Positions 7,782 to 16,336 of a stretch of DNA of 49,844 nt are shown here, piece by piece. Position numbers and translations under genes: made by a program. The notes beneath the pieces were generated by a model. That model saw only the letters and a program-made list of their open reading frames with translations. It made no database searches and had not been told where the DNA came from. How positions within the stretch are numbered: the first letter of the stretch is position 1; each line of letters opens with the position of its first letter. Source of the DNA: Candidatus Njordarchaeota archaeon (GTDB taxonomy: Archaea; Asgardarchaeota; Njordarchaeia; Njordarchaeales; Panguiarchaeaceae); assembly GCA_029856685.1 (NCBI GenBank), contig JAHKKZ010000003.1:1-49844 (forward strand), given 5' to 3'.

Positions 7782-8717
7782 TTACATAGACCTAGCTTCT
7801 TTTATTTTGAACCTAAACTGAACCTTAAGTTCACCATTAAATGCTTTTTCGGCGCCCTCAAGTATCCTACCTACGAGTTCACTAGCAACAGCATCAGCGT
7901 TTTCAATGTTTATTTTACCCTCCTTAAGATCTAGATAGAACTCGTAGAGAACCTTCCCAACATACTTAGCAAAGGGTGAGCCTCCCCTTACTTTTAGTAC
8001 GGGTTTTATTACCTTCTCTATGAATTTACGTCCACGCTTAATGGCCTCAATTCCTATATTAATACTTACTTTCTTTATGAAATCATCTGTTATTCCGAGC
8101 TCCTTAAGCTTATTTTCTAGTCTTATAACCTCACCATTCTGTATAAATCTTACTCTGTAGAGACCATTCTTAAGTACTTGAATCCCTATTCTCTCTACAA
8201 GTTTAGATAAGATTCTATCAGATAATATAGATTCCTTTTTCATTTCCTTTATACTTTGGCCTCTTCGAGATACTATCACCAGATTTACTTGCCTCGTATA
8301 CTCACTAAGAATCGCTCCTCGCACAGTTTTTTTGCGAGGAATACCTCGAAGATTGACATATCTATACCCTCCACCCTTTTTCTCAAGTTTATAGCGAGAA
8401 AATCTTATGCCAGGTGGCTCTGTGAGCACTATTTTCTTGAGCTCTGTAGTTTCAAGTGACGGATGGTGCATAAACCCAAATTTATCTGTACCCCCCGTTA
8501 TCTTGAATGTATATCCTGGGAGCCCTATAATCTTGCCATCCAGTATCTGTCCAATACGCTTACCGTATAAGGCATTTCTAAGTTTTTCATCTTGAAGTAG
8601 TATCTCGAATGCTAATCCGGTACCAAAGAATGCTTTCCCGTCGCTTATAACTAATATTATTCCATCCGGCTTAGGCTGTCTCTCAGATCTAGCAGGTTTT
8701 TTCTTTCTATGCGTCAA
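7782..8717 (-). CDS. rps6e: Ribosomal protein S6e with long C-terminal extension
   Basis: Small-subunit ribosomal protein. The S6e core lies at about residues 18-160, with IGLPGYTFKITGGTDKFGF and RKKTVRGAILSE matching the conserved LPGYKLKITGGSDKSGF and RRKTVRG blocks. Archaeal S6e is normally about 120-215 residues, while this one has 311. Residues from about 165 onward form an alpha/beta extension with no recognised domain (NGEVIRLENKLKELGI, NADAVASELVGRILEGAEKA). The start is TTG after AGGTGATCGATA. It is last in the rpoN-S2-S6e unit. Confidence 0.9.
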   Translation of the reverse strand: MTHRKKKPARSERQPKPDGIILVISDGKAFFGTGLAFEILLQDEKLRNALYGKRIGQILDGKIIGLPGYTFKITGGTDKFGFMHHPSLETTELKKIVLTEPPGIRFSRYKLEKKGGGYRYVNLRGIPRKKTVRGAILSEYTRQVNLVIVSRRGQSIKEMKKESILSDRILSKLVERIGIQVLKNGLYRVRFIQNGEVIRLENKLKELGITDDFIKKVSINIGIEAIKRGRKFIEKVIKPVLKVRGGSPFAKYVGKVLYEFYLDLKEGKINIENADAVASELVGRILEGAEKAFNGELKVQFRFKIKEARSM

Positions 8718-8727
8718 TATCGATCAC

Positions 8728-9324
8728 CTATAAGAATACCATGAAATTCTCAACGGGATCATCTATAGTCTCATCAACCCCAAGCATATCCCGTTCTCGA
8801 AGATACTGATTTGCTAGTAACCAATATATAAGTGCGAGTGCTTTGCGTCCCCTATTATTGCATGGTATGACCAAATCAACATTATATGGCTCGTTCGAGG
8901 TATCGGCTAATGCGACTACTGGGACTCCTATTTTATTAGCCTCACGTATAATGTTGGCTTCTTTCATCGGATCGGAGACAAATACGATTTCAGGTTCAAC
9001 ATACTGTGGGAGAGAAGGATTTGTTAATATTCCAGCATAATATTTTCCGATGCGAGCTATAATTCCCGTCCACTTAGAAAACATCAATAAAGGCTTCTGA
9101 GCATAAATCCTCATAGCAAAAGCGAATATTTGTTCAGGTTCGTAGTTAGCCAACATCTTCGCAGCTATCCTTATTCGCTCATCTGTCTTCCTGATGTCAA
9201 TCAAGTATACCCCTGCTTTTTTCGAATGTACATATTGTCTCATTGGTTCTGCAAGACTATGAGTTCCTATGTGTACACCAAACTTCATATATACCTTTGA
9301 TGGTACTAGGAGCTCTCCCGACAT
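8728..9324 (-). CDS. rps2: Ribosomal protein S2 (uS2)
   Basis: Small-subunit protein of 198 residues. Archaeal uS2 features are FGVHIGTHSLAEPMRQYVHS near the start, YLIDIRKTDERI, PEIVFVSDP, and VPVVALADTSNEPYNVDLVI followed by IPCNNRGRKALALIYWLLA. Start ATG has GAGCGGTGATAAG before it. It lies between rpoN and S6e on one transcript, as S2 does with rpoN in many archaea. Confidence 0.96.
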   Translation of the reverse strand: MSGELLVPSKVYMKFGVHIGTHSLAEPMRQYVHSKKAGVYLIDIRKTDERIRIAAKMLANYEPEQIFAFAMRIYAQKPLLMFSKWTGIIARIGKYYAGILTNPSLPQYVEPEIVFVSDPMKEANIIREANKIGVPVVALADTSNEPYNVDLVIPCNNRGRKALALIYWLLANQYLRERDMLGVDETIDDPVENFMVFL

Positions 9325-9345
9325 CTTATCACCGCTCAGACCTAT

Positions 9346-9579
9346 CTACTTCTCCTTAGTCTCGACACGTATACTCCTAAACCATTTTTGTTCATATAAA
9401 ATCAGTGAGTCAATGAGCTCAATATGGCTAAGAAACATTCTTCTGCAACATTCCTTTTTAATACCTAAGCTATCTAGAACCAATCCTGGGTCTTCACCTG
9501 CTTTTACGCGTTTAGCAAATTCTTCCCATAAATGTCCTATAACCTCCCCACAACTAAAGCAACGAATTGGGATTATAAT
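9346..9579 (-). CDS. rpoN: RNA polymerase subunit N (Rpb10-like), AUU start
   Basis: This 77-residue zinc-binding subunit has the Rpb10 signature: [46 protein letters not shown]. The two C-x2-C/CC halves bind zinc. The frame has no ATG, GTG or TTG before the conserved IPIRC: a TGA stop is followed by ACA GAA ATT ATA ATC CCA. A strong GAGGTGA site lies 6 bases before ATT (8 after the GGT core), and starting there gives MIIPIRC, matching the MxIPxRC start of homologues. The N-terminus therefore indicates an AUU start. About 15 residues follow the usual end. Confidence 0.92.
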   Translation of the reverse strand: MIIPIRCFSCGEVIGHLWEEFAKRVKAGEDPGLVLDSLGIKKECCRRMFLSHIELIDSLILYEQKWFRSIRVETKEK

Positions 9580-9753
9580 TTCTGTTCACCTCGTCTTTAA
9601 TGTTTTACTGTCTAGCCCTAATACTCCGACATTGACACCTTCTTAACATATGATTATGACACTATAAAAGATAGCCTTCACTTTTAGCAAAATTAAAGCA
9701 ACGAGATATACTATTAGCCGACTTACGTATTTCCGATACCAATTAATCTAACC

Positions 9754-9760
9754 TTAAATT
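9754..9760 (+). promoter_or_regulatory. TATA box for L1-L10 operon
   Basis: TTAAATT lies about 50 bases before the L1 ATG at 9809, which would place transcription start near 9785, between this box and the start codon. The divergent rpoN unit has its own TATA-like TTTATAG (minus strand) near 9665. Confidence 0.5.
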
Positions 9761-9808
9761 TGTAGAAGTTAATGATAGGAATTGTTCGTATTAGTTGGTG
9801 TTGGCTCA

Positions 9809-10489
9809 ATGAGAATAACAAAGCTAGAAGATCTACAAAAACCCCTTCATAGTTCTATTGAAAAGGCAGTAATGACAGCCCCACCAAGAAATTTTGAGGA
9901 GAGTGTCGAATGCATAATTGTAATCCGAGATATAGATCTTAGACGCCCAGAGAATAGATTCAGAATGTTTGTAAAGCTTCCTCATGAAGTTGCTAAGGTT
10001 GATAGGATAGGCGTATTTGCTGATGGCCCCCATCTTACACAGATACAGTCTGCTAAAATTGATGGCGTGATTTTAGAAGTAATAGACCGTGCGAAACTTG
10101 AGGTTATAAGAGCTAGACCGAGAATGACAAAGAAACTTGCTAAGAATTTCAGAATTTTCGTTGCAAGCGCACCGCTTATGACGGTTGTAGCTAGGTATAT
10201 AGCAAGATACTTAGCACCAAGAAATAAGATGCCAATACCAGTTCCACTAAACAAAAATATGGTTGATGCCGTAAACGAAGCCAAAAAGACCGTAGCTGTT
10301 AGGCTTTCTACAACACCACAAATAGCTACGAAAATTGGATATAAATCTATGCCGGTCGATCATCTGACTGAGAATGTTATGGCGTTGATAAGCAGTATCG
10401 TTAATAAACTGCCAAACGGCTTCAGAAATATAAGCGACATCTATGTCAAGACAACAATGGGGCCTGCTGTTAGGATTTCGATAGATTAA
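9809..10489 (+). CDS. rpl1: Ribosomal protein L1 (uL1)
   Basis: Large-subunit stalk-base protein that also represses its own operon in some archaea. Recognised from KAVMTAPPRNFEESVECI, the RIGVFADGPH segment, RPRMTKKLAKNF and GYKSMPVDHLTENV. I chose ATG 9809 because it gives the usual MRI-K-L-x-D-L N-terminus and has GGTGTTGGCTCA before it; an in-frame TTG lies 27 bases earlier. Partner L11 is not upstream. L10 follows after 10 bases. Confidence 0.93.
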   Translation: MRITKLEDLQKPLHSSIEKAVMTAPPRNFEESVECIIVIRDIDLRRPENRFRMFVKLPHEVAKVDRIGVFADGPHLTQIQSAKIDGVILEVIDRAKLEVIRARPRMTKKLAKNFRIFVASAPLMTVVARYIARYLAPRNKMPIPVPLNKNMVDAVNEAKKTVAVRLSTTPQIATKIGYKSMPVDHLTENVMALISSIVNKLPNGFRNISDIYVKTTMGPAVRISID

Positions 10490-10499
10490 GGGATTATCG

Positions 10500-11531
10500 A
10501 TGTCTTCCTATATGGTATATAAGCGGAAGAAGCCTTATCCCGAGAAGAAAAAAAGAAAAATAAAGGAGATTGCAAATTTGTTTAGGGAATATCATAACAT
10601 TCTACTTATTGGTATACGGGACGTTAATGCTAATCAGATGAAAGAACTGCGAAGGAAGCTTTGGGGCAAAGCTATCTGCAAGGTCATAAAGAACACTCTA
10701 GCTGAGTTGGCAATTGATACTGTTGCTAAGAAAAGAACAGAAGTCGCAATTTTGAAGGATTATCTGGTTGATATGCACGCACTAGTATTTACAAATGATG
10801 ACCCATTTGAAATAGCACGAATAATAGATTCCATTAAGGAAGACAGACCTCTTAAACCAGGACGAGTATCGCCAGTTGATGTTGTTATAAAGAAAGGTTT
10901 TACGGGATTTAGGCCTGGACCAGAACTTAATGAGATGAGAATGGCAGGGCTTCCGGTCAGGATACTTGATGGTGAGGTATTCATAACAAAGGATCATGTT
11001 TTGGTGCGAGCTGGGCAAGTAGTATCACCGTACGCAGCACGTGTCATGGCTCTCTTAGACATCAAACCTTTAAAGATCGGACCTAAAGTAATTATGGGAA
11101 TAGTTGATGGAATGCTTGTTAGTGGTGAGATTCTCCTTAAGCCATTTGAGGAGTATATTAAGGAGATTCAGATTACTATAAATGAAACAAAGACATTAGC
11201 TATTGAAGCGAAAATCTTCGTTCCAGAACTATTTGAAGACTTCGTAGGCCTCTCTATTAGAGAAGCTATAAGCTTGGCTACTATTATTGGATTTATCGCT
11301 CCTGATACACTACCAGAGGCGATAAGAGTAGCACTAAGTGAGATCTCCACGCTCCTAAATACCATAAAAGATGAGATTCCAGAAATCCCGGAGGATCTAC
11401 AGAAACTAATTTCTGCGACACCCACTAAGGAGAAAAAGGAAGAAGAGAAGAATGTGGAGAGAAAGAAAGAGGAGAAAAAGAAGAAAGAGGGTGAAGAGGA
11501 AGCACTAGCGGGATTAAACCTACTTTTCTAA
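10500..11531 (+). CDS. rpl10: Ribosomal protein L10 (P0, uL10)
   Basis: P-stalk scaffold of 343 residues. The N-terminal RNA-binding domain is visible (EYHNILLIGIRDVNANQMKELR), followed by the P0 insertion region and the C-terminal L12-binding helices. The end is a charged linker and an acidic tail [12 protein letters not shown], the motif shared with L12 that recruits elongation factors. L12, usually next in the operon, is instead at about 37.7 kb on the other strand. The 3' end overlaps the convergent Roadblock gene by 12 bases. Confidence 0.95.
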   Translation: MSSYMVYKRKKPYPEKKKRKIKEIANLFREYHNILLIGIRDVNANQMKELRRKLWGKAICKVIKNTLAELAIDTVAKKRTEVAILKDYLVDMHALVFTNDDPFEIARIIDSIKEDRPLKPGRVSPVDVVIKKGFTGFRPGPELNEMRMAGLPVRILDGEVFITKDHVLVRAGQVVSPYAARVMALLDIKPLKIGPKVIMGIVDGMLVSGEILLKPFEEYIKEIQITINETKTLAIEAKIFVPELFEDFVGLSIREAISLATIIGFIAPDTLPEAIRVALSEISTLLNTIKDEIPEIPEDLQKLISATPTKEKKEEEKNVERKKEEKKKKEGEEEALAGLNLLF

Positions 11532-11870
11532 AACCCTTTTTACTTTCATAACGATACTCTGTATTTTTTCTAAGTCTAAACTTTTTCTAGACATCGCCGC
11601 GACAACAAGACTATAATCACCATGTCTCACAAAAAGCAGGGCCAAACCACTTTGTAAGTATATTGTGAAAAAATTTATTTTGCCTGACATCGAAGGTACT
11701 CTATTAAGAGCATCCTCCGCGCTTTGAGCAATAATACCTGCGAACTCCACTATTTTGTATGCATTTTCTAGGTCTAAGTTCGCCTTTACTATCTCTTGGT
11801 GCCTACATAAAACGACGTATTTTATGTCTTCTCGGTTTACTAGGGCTTCATATATCTCTTCTAAACTCAA
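11520..11870 (-). CDS. Roadblock/LC7-domain protein 1
   Basis: A small single-domain protein of about 116 residues with the Roadblock/LC7 pattern: N-terminal helix (SLEEIYEALVNRE), a beta strand around KYVVLCRHQEIV, a long central helix (KIVEFAGIIAQSAEDAL), three strands (NFFTIYLQSGLALLFVR, YSLVVAAMS) and a C-terminal helix. Such proteins dimerise and act as regulators or GAPs of Ras-like GTPases (bacterial MglB). I place the start at TTG 11870, 7 bases after the GGT core of the GAGGTG site; an in-frame GTG at 11879 lies inside that site. It follows the p27-like gene directly. Confidence 0.68.
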   Translation of the reverse strand: MSLEEIYEALVNREDIKYVVLCRHQEIVKANLDLENAYKIVEFAGIIAQSAEDALNRVPSMSGKINFFTIYLQSGLALLFVRHGDYSLVVAAMSRKSLDLEKIQSIVMKVKRVLEK

Positions 11871-11880
11871 ACATACCACC

Positions 11881-12393
11881 TCATAGGAGTCTACGTATTT
11901 CCAAAAGCAACCTTAAAATTTCTAAGAGATCCTTGATGCTGAGTCTTCTAATTTCGAACTCGAGGGTATAGCTTATTTGATCCAAAATTCTTTTAACAAG
12001 TAGTTCTAGGAGCTTATCGATGTCTTCCATTTCGCTGGTTGGAAATCTAGGCTTTTCTTTCCCTGTATAAGCTCTTTCTTTAATTGTCTTATTCCCAACT
12101 CTAGGTTTCTCCTTAAATTCTACGATCTCTCCGCCACCAACTTCTCCTATAACTTTTATCCTTGATTTATCAATTCTTTTAAGCTCTTCTGGTGTGGCTA
12201 GGAATACCTCACAGTTAGGGCAATATCTTAACCCTACATCTTTTCTTAGAAATAGAATAGCTCCACAGCGGGGACATGTCTCATCGAGCATCCTGTGGCC
12301 TTCCCTGAGAAGCAAAACCATTTTTTGGATAAGCTTATCTTTAAGCTCTGGATTTCTTATCCAACTTTCCTCTTTATCATCTTTTCTCTTCAA
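11881..12393 (-). CDS. SSSCA1/p27 autoantigen-family zinc-ribbon protein
   Basis: The conserved block is LLREGHRMLDETCPRCGAILF followed by RYCPNCE: two CxxC pairs forming a zinc ribbon, as in the eukaryotic and archaeal Sjogren syndrome/scleroderma autoantigen 1 (ZNRD2) family. The role is unknown. A long helical C-terminus (leucine-rich, about 50 residues) follows a basic linker. I place the start at TTG 12393 with AGGTGCTGGATA before it; ATG at 12432 is an alternative. It is transcribed together with Roadblock protein 1, which begins 11 bases after its stop. Confidence 0.82.
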   Translation of the reverse strand: MKRKDDKEESWIRNPELKDKLIQKMVLLLREGHRMLDETCPRCGAILFLRKDVGLRYCPNCEVFLATPEELKRIDKSRIKVIGEVGGGEIVEFKEKPRVGNKTIKERAYTGKEKPRFPTSEMEDIDKLLELLVKRILDQISYTLEFEIRRLSIKDLLEILRLLLEIRRLL

Positions 12394-12565
12394 TATCCAG
12401 CACCTAACTAAGTATGTGGTAAAGAACTGCAAAATCAGATATCAGCATTAATTATGATTAAGTTAATATCAACACAAGATTAAAGAATTATCAAAGCGTT
12501 ACCACATTATTTTTATGCTAACAATGTTAGTATGTATGGTATTCGAGGAGTACATGGTGATTCAA

Positions 12566-13081
12566 ATGCCAACTAAGAGAGAGGCAAAATGTTATAGAAA
12601 AATACCTAATCACCTATACACGCGCAGAGAATACATAAAAAGTATACCACAGTCGAAGATCAGGATTTACAACATGGGAAATCCAAACAACAAATATGAT
12701 TATAAGATATTCATAGTGTCCGATCAACGTACTATGATACTGGCGAGGGCATTAGAAGCTACAAGAATCACAGTGAATAGATACATGAATGAAAACGTAG
12801 GAAGAGGAAACTTTTTCTTCCGAATAAGACCTGTGCCACACCATATTGTTCGGGAAAGAAAATTCCTTGGAACTGCAGGAGCAGATAGAATCCAAAAGGG
12901 TATGAGACGAGCATACGGTAAGCCATCCGACCGAGCAGCTGTGGTTGACATTAATGACATTATTTTAGAGTTGTGGGTATATTCCAAAGACCTAGAGCAC
13001 GCTAAACGTGCCGCAAAACTTGCGACATATAAACTAGGCATAGATACCCGAGTGGAGATCGTTCCGTTTGGCAAGCAATAA
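12566..13081 (+). CDS. rpl10e: Ribosomal protein L10e (uL16)
   Basis: Large-subunit protein near the tRNA sites. Recognised by CYRKI at the N-terminus, YTRREYIKSIPQSKI, the segment FFFRIRPVPHHIVRERK, the GADRIQKGMRRAYGKPSDRAA block, and the C-terminal LGIDTRVEIV. The likely start is ATG 12566 (MPTKREAKCYRK), with GGTGATTCAA before it; upstream in-frame ATGs add residues not seen in the family. It is monocistronic between divergent p27-like and S13 units. Confidence 0.95.
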   Translation: MPTKREAKCYRKIPNHLYTRREYIKSIPQSKIRIYNMGNPNNKYDYKIFIVSDQRTMILARALEATRITVNRYMNENVGRGNFFFRIRPVPHHIVRERKFLGTAGADRIQKGMRRAYGKPSDRAAVVDINDIILELWVYSKDLEHAKRAAKLATYKLGIDTRVEIVPFGKQ

Positions 13082-13198
13082 TCGCTGGATTATGCTGACC
13101 ATATATAAGGAATCCTATTGTCTATGTGTTTTTGGTTTAGCTTTTAATTCTAAGAATTATTATGAGAGATTGTTTGCTTAGTGCAAATGGGTGTTTTA

Positions 13199-13696
13199 AT
13201 GGCGAAGAAAAAAGCCAAGATGACGCTACCGAAGACTGTCATAAGCAAATTTATGAGACCTAGTGAATTTAAAAATGTTGTCCGTATAACCGACACGGAT
13301 TTACCTGGTGAGATGCCAGTACTCTATGCATTAACTCGAATTGTAGGTGTGAATATCAGTTTTGCAAATGCTGTTGTTAAACAAGCTGGTGTGGATCCTA
13401 ACCGGCTACTCGGCACACTCTCGGATGAGGAAATTGCTCGTCTTGATAGCATTATCAGGGAACCTATTAGACATGGAATTCCTTGGTGGTTAGTGAATAG
13501 ACGATATGATCGTAAGACCGGTGAACATAAACATCTTATTGGTAGCCATCTTACTCTTCAACTTAAGAGGGATATTGAGTACCTCATAAACCTGAAGCAT
13601 TGGAGGGGAATACGCCATGCAAAAGGACTTAAAGTAAGAGGACAAAGACTTGGGCGGAGTAGGCCTAGGGCTATAATCCACCATCTTAAGAGGTGA
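13199..13696 (+). CDS. rps13: Ribosomal protein S13 (uS13)
   Basis: Small-subunit head protein. The MPVLYALTRIVGVNISFANAV start, HGIPWWLVNRRYDRKTGEH middle and RHAKGLKVRGQRLGRSRPRA end are diagnostic of archaeal S13. I place the start at ATG 13199 (MAKKKAK), although an in-frame GTG lies at 13181. The TGA stop is within AGGTGATTAG, which is also the Shine-Dalgarno site of S4, so the two are coupled. Confidence 0.93.
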   Translation: MAKKKAKMTLPKTVISKFMRPSEFKNVVRITDTDLPGEMPVLYALTRIVGVNISFANAVVKQAGVDPNRLLGTLSDEEIARLDSIIREPIRHGIPWWLVNRRYDRKTGEHKHLIGSHLTLQLKRDIEYLINLKHWRGIRHAKGLKVRGQRLGRSRPRAIIHHLKR

Positions 13697-13701
13697 TTAG
13701 A

Positions 13702-14226
13702 ATGCGACGTTTAAGAAAGAAGTATAAATCTCCTAGAAAACCTTTTGAAAGGGACAGGTTAATCGAAGAAATGCGCCTAGTCGGAGAATACGGTCTCAGA
13801 AATAAACGTGAGTTGTGGCGTATGAAGACCCTCCTCTCGGAGATAAGAAGGCGCGCTAGAAAACTCCTTGCTATCCCACCAGAAGAAAGGAAAGAAGAGG
13901 AAAAAACCCTCATTGAACGCCTTTATCGGTTAGGAATTCTCGATAGGGACTCCACATTAGATGACATATTAAGACTTAGAGTAGAAGATCTGCTTGAAAG
14001 ACGACTTCAAACAGTTGTTTGGAGACTTGGCTATGCTAGGACCCCTCATCAAGCACGACAAATGATTGTTCATAGACATATTATAGTTAATGGAAGAATA
14101 GTTACAATACCTTCATACTTGGTCAAAAGAGATGATGTGATTGAAATACATCCCCGATCACCATTTGCTAAAATGTTGGCCGGGGAGAGAGAAGCTGCTC
14201 AACAATCAGAAGAGAGTAGACAATAA
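13702..14226 (+). CDS. rps4: Ribosomal protein S4 (uS4)
   Basis: Primary 16S-binding protein. The order is a basic N-terminus with KYKSPRKPFERDRL, LVGEYGLRNKRELWRM, and a C-terminal S4 domain (about 105-165) with RRLQTVVWRLGYARTPHQAR and VHRHIIVNGRIVTIPSYLV. The start is ATG 13702, seven bases after the GGT core. In most archaea S11 and rpoD follow S13-S4, but here an uncharacterised gene follows instead. Confidence 0.95.
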   Translation: MRRLRKKYKSPRKPFERDRLIEEMRLVGEYGLRNKRELWRMKTLLSEIRRRARKLLAIPPEERKEEEKTLIERLYRLGILDRDSTLDDILRLRVEDLLERRLQTVVWRLGYARTPHQARQMIVHRHIIVNGRIVTIPSYLVKRDDVIEIHPRSPFAKMLAGEREAAQQSEESRQ

Positions 14227-14228
14227 AA

Positions 14229-14816
14229 ATGTCTAGTGATAGGAAGTATTACTTACTTATTTTTGAGTTAGAAACTCCCAGCGATCTCTGCCGTGTGCTC
14301 TATTGGGATTTTCTTATACATCCATCACCAAAATTGTTGTTGAGGGAACATAATGAGATTTTCTTCTTTTCATCGTGTTATTTGAGGGGCCGAGATAGTA
14401 GCTATCTTTGCTTCGGGTTTTCTGTTGCAACTTCAAAAAGACAAAACACATACTTGGTTTGCTCGGAGGATAAGGGATACTTATCAGAGACACCAGATAG
14501 CAAAGCGTCGGCTTCCATCCGGATATTCGATGTAGTAGGTCTCTTTGGAGAGCATGTAAAAAAGCTTGAGTTTGATCACAAGCATTTCTTAGATTGGGCT
14601 TATTTCGTCAGAGCGGATGGAAAAGCTGTTAAGCATATAATTTCTAGGAGAAGACGAATATTACTAATGCCAGCATTGGGAGACTATCTGATATTCATTG
14701 GAAAAAATATCTTTAAGATCATTCAACCAAACGACAAACTCAACTTAGGAATTTCTCCAGCAATATTTCGTAACATAAAACTATATCAGATAGCCTCAAA
14801 AAATGAGGCAGTATGA
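14229..14816 (+). CDS. Uncharacterised protein downstream of S4
   Basis: The family is not recognised. The 195-residue protein has many aromatic residues and alternating strands (YYLLIFELETPSDLCRVLYW, IFFFSSCYLRGRDSSYLCFG), with a cluster of arginines late (ISRRRRILLMPA). It has no membrane helix and no clear metal motif. The start two bases after the S4 stop makes it part of the S13-S4 transcript, in the place usually held by S11. The Shine-Dalgarno site is weak. A ribosome-linked function is only inferred from position. Confidence 0.6.
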   Translation: MSSDRKYYLLIFELETPSDLCRVLYWDFLIHPSPKLLLREHNEIFFFSSCYLRGRDSSYLCFGFSVATSKRQNTYLVCSEDKGYLSETPDSKASASIRIFDVVGLFGEHVKKLEFDHKHFLDWAYFVRADGKAVKHIISRRRRILLMPALGDYLIFIGKNIFKIIQPNDKLNLGISPAIFRNIKLYQIASKNEAV

Positions 14817-14854
14817 ATCTAAAATATTATTGTTGGAGAGATGATCGCTGGTTT

Positions 14855-15475
14855 TTACCAATATGTTATGTCCTCTTCCAACCCTTCTTTCTCCTCTTCC
14901 TCCTCACGTTCTAGTTTTAATAGCTTTTCTGATACATAGATCTCCGCTCCACACTTAAGAGCCACTAATATTGCATGCGACGGTATCATTCTGAAAACTT
15001 TTTTCTCATTATTGCTACTAGGAGATTCCTCAAGCTCTACATCTGCTACGTAAACTCCTAATTCGGGAATTATATCGGATATTATGACCCTCTTTACTTT
15101 AACAAGTTCGCATATTAGGTCTGTCACTGATAAGCGAAAATCCTTAGTGGGTTTTTGTTGTTTGTTATTTGTTATAAACCAGATCTCCATGGCCACTTCC
15201 ACGGGGATTCCCATTAATCGTAATGTCCGATTATCCTCTAGACGGAGTTCGATTATTGGTCTACTCAGCTGCTCCCTAAGTTCTGGTATCAATGAGAGAG
15301 GAGCACGGGTATATCCAACGGGAAAGAGAGGTATTACCGTCTTAACCTTTATATATCTTTTGGCTGTTGCTTTTCTTTCGGACAATTCAGACTCCCAATA
15401 ACTTTGACTATAATTATGTAAGACTTCATCAGCTATATTATTTTTTATTTTTCGGGTGGGATACCCAATTTTCAT
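14855..15475 (-). CDS. DUF151 (bifunctional nuclease-like) protein
   Basis: Contains the DUF151 core at about residues 70-185: PIIELRLEDNRTLRLMGIPVEVA, RLSVTDLICELVKVKRVIIS, GVYVADVELEE and the SHAILVALKCGAEIYVSEKLL segment, which matches the family's PSDAIALALR-x-PI-V block. Some DUF151 members show nuclease activity. The family function in archaea is unclear. Residues 1-65 are a basic, low-conservation leader and the C-terminus is acidic. Only 21 bases separate this start from that of the divergent winged-helix gene, so one of the starts or promoters must lie inside a gene. Confidence 0.72.
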   Translation of the reverse strand: MKIGYPTRKIKNNIADEVLHNYSQSYWESELSERKATAKRYIKVKTVIPLFPVGYTRAPLSLIPELREQLSRPIIELRLEDNRTLRLMGIPVEVAMEIWFITNNKQQKPTKDFRLSVTDLICELVKVKRVIISDIIPELGVYVADVELEESPSSNNEKKVFRMIPSHAILVALKCGAEIYVSEKLLKLEREEEEEKEGLEEDITYW

Positions 15476-15496
15476 GAAGGATCTCTGGGATTCAAA

Positions 15497-16336
15497 ATGA
15501 CTGTGATTCAGCCAGTAAATATCCTGAAAGCTTATAGAATCTTAATCTCGCTTCCTAGCGGAATGGCGAGGGAAGAAATATTAGAGTTCATCATGGAGAG
15601 ATTCAAACTAAGTAAGACAACGGCAAAGATCTATCTTCGCGCCCTTAAATCTTGGGGTTTTCTGAAGGGAGAAAAAGAAATCTATGTTGAAAAGACAAAA
15701 CTTGAAAGCTTTATTCATCGATTACGTGAACTTATACTTGATGAGCTTGGAAATGATTTCATTTCCGCGCTTAAATCAGCTATTAATATGTTACCCAGCA
15801 GCTCTATAGAGGGTATAGCACTAATCCTTAAGACCCACGGTTTTGACATCAGTCTCTGGAAGTTAAAAAACATTATTCGTATCCTGAAACAGACGAATTT
15901 GCTGTCTAGAAAATACTTATACGAATTCCTAGAAATGGGCACTTCATTGTCTGATATTGCCTATAATATGATTGTAGCACGAGGTCGTTACCAGTTGAAC
16001 AAATTTTTGGAAATTTTCATATCGAATCTTAGCTTGGATTGCTGTGAAGCCAAGAAAATTGTTGTTCAGCTAGTCCAACATAAAAGAATCATGCTTAGTG
16101 CACCTAGAATCCTAATAAATTTATGGATCGAGGCTATCCAAGAGGGCATCTGCGATGTACTAAGGATTCATAGGGATAGGCTCAGGAAATATGTAGATTT
16201 AGACGAGTTAAGAAATTTATCAGCTGAGTATCCAGATATCGTATCCATCGAGGGAGACTTCATTATTATCAGGATTCTAGAGGGAGACTTCCTAATGGTT
16301 CCAGTATATCCACATAGTGAGTTGAAGTCTAGCTGA
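15497..16336 (+). CDS. Winged-helix-containing protein of unknown function
   Basis: The family as a whole is not recognised. Residues about 15-70 have a helix-turn-helix pattern (AREEILEFIMERFKLSKTTAK, then ALKSWGFLKGEKEIYVE). The remaining 200 residues are mostly helical with leucine- and isoleucine-rich stretches and end in short strands (DIVSIEGDFIIIRILEGDF). A DNA-binding regulator is plausible but inferred only. It is divergent from DUF151 and overlaps the PhoU/TrkA-C gene at the 3' ends by 8 bases. Confidence 0.6.
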   Translation: MTVIQPVNILKAYRILISLPSGMAREEILEFIMERFKLSKTTAKIYLRALKSWGFLKGEKEIYVEKTKLESFIHRLRELILDELGNDFISALKSAINMLPSSSIEGIALILKTHGFDISLWKLKNIIRILKQTNLLSRKYLYEFLEMGTSLSDIAYNMIVARGRYQLNKFLEIFISNLSLDCCEAKKIVVQLVQHKRIMLSAPRILINLWIEAIQEGICDVLRIHRDRLRKYVDLDELRNLSAEYPDIVSIEGDFIIIRILEGDFLMVPVYPHSELKSS

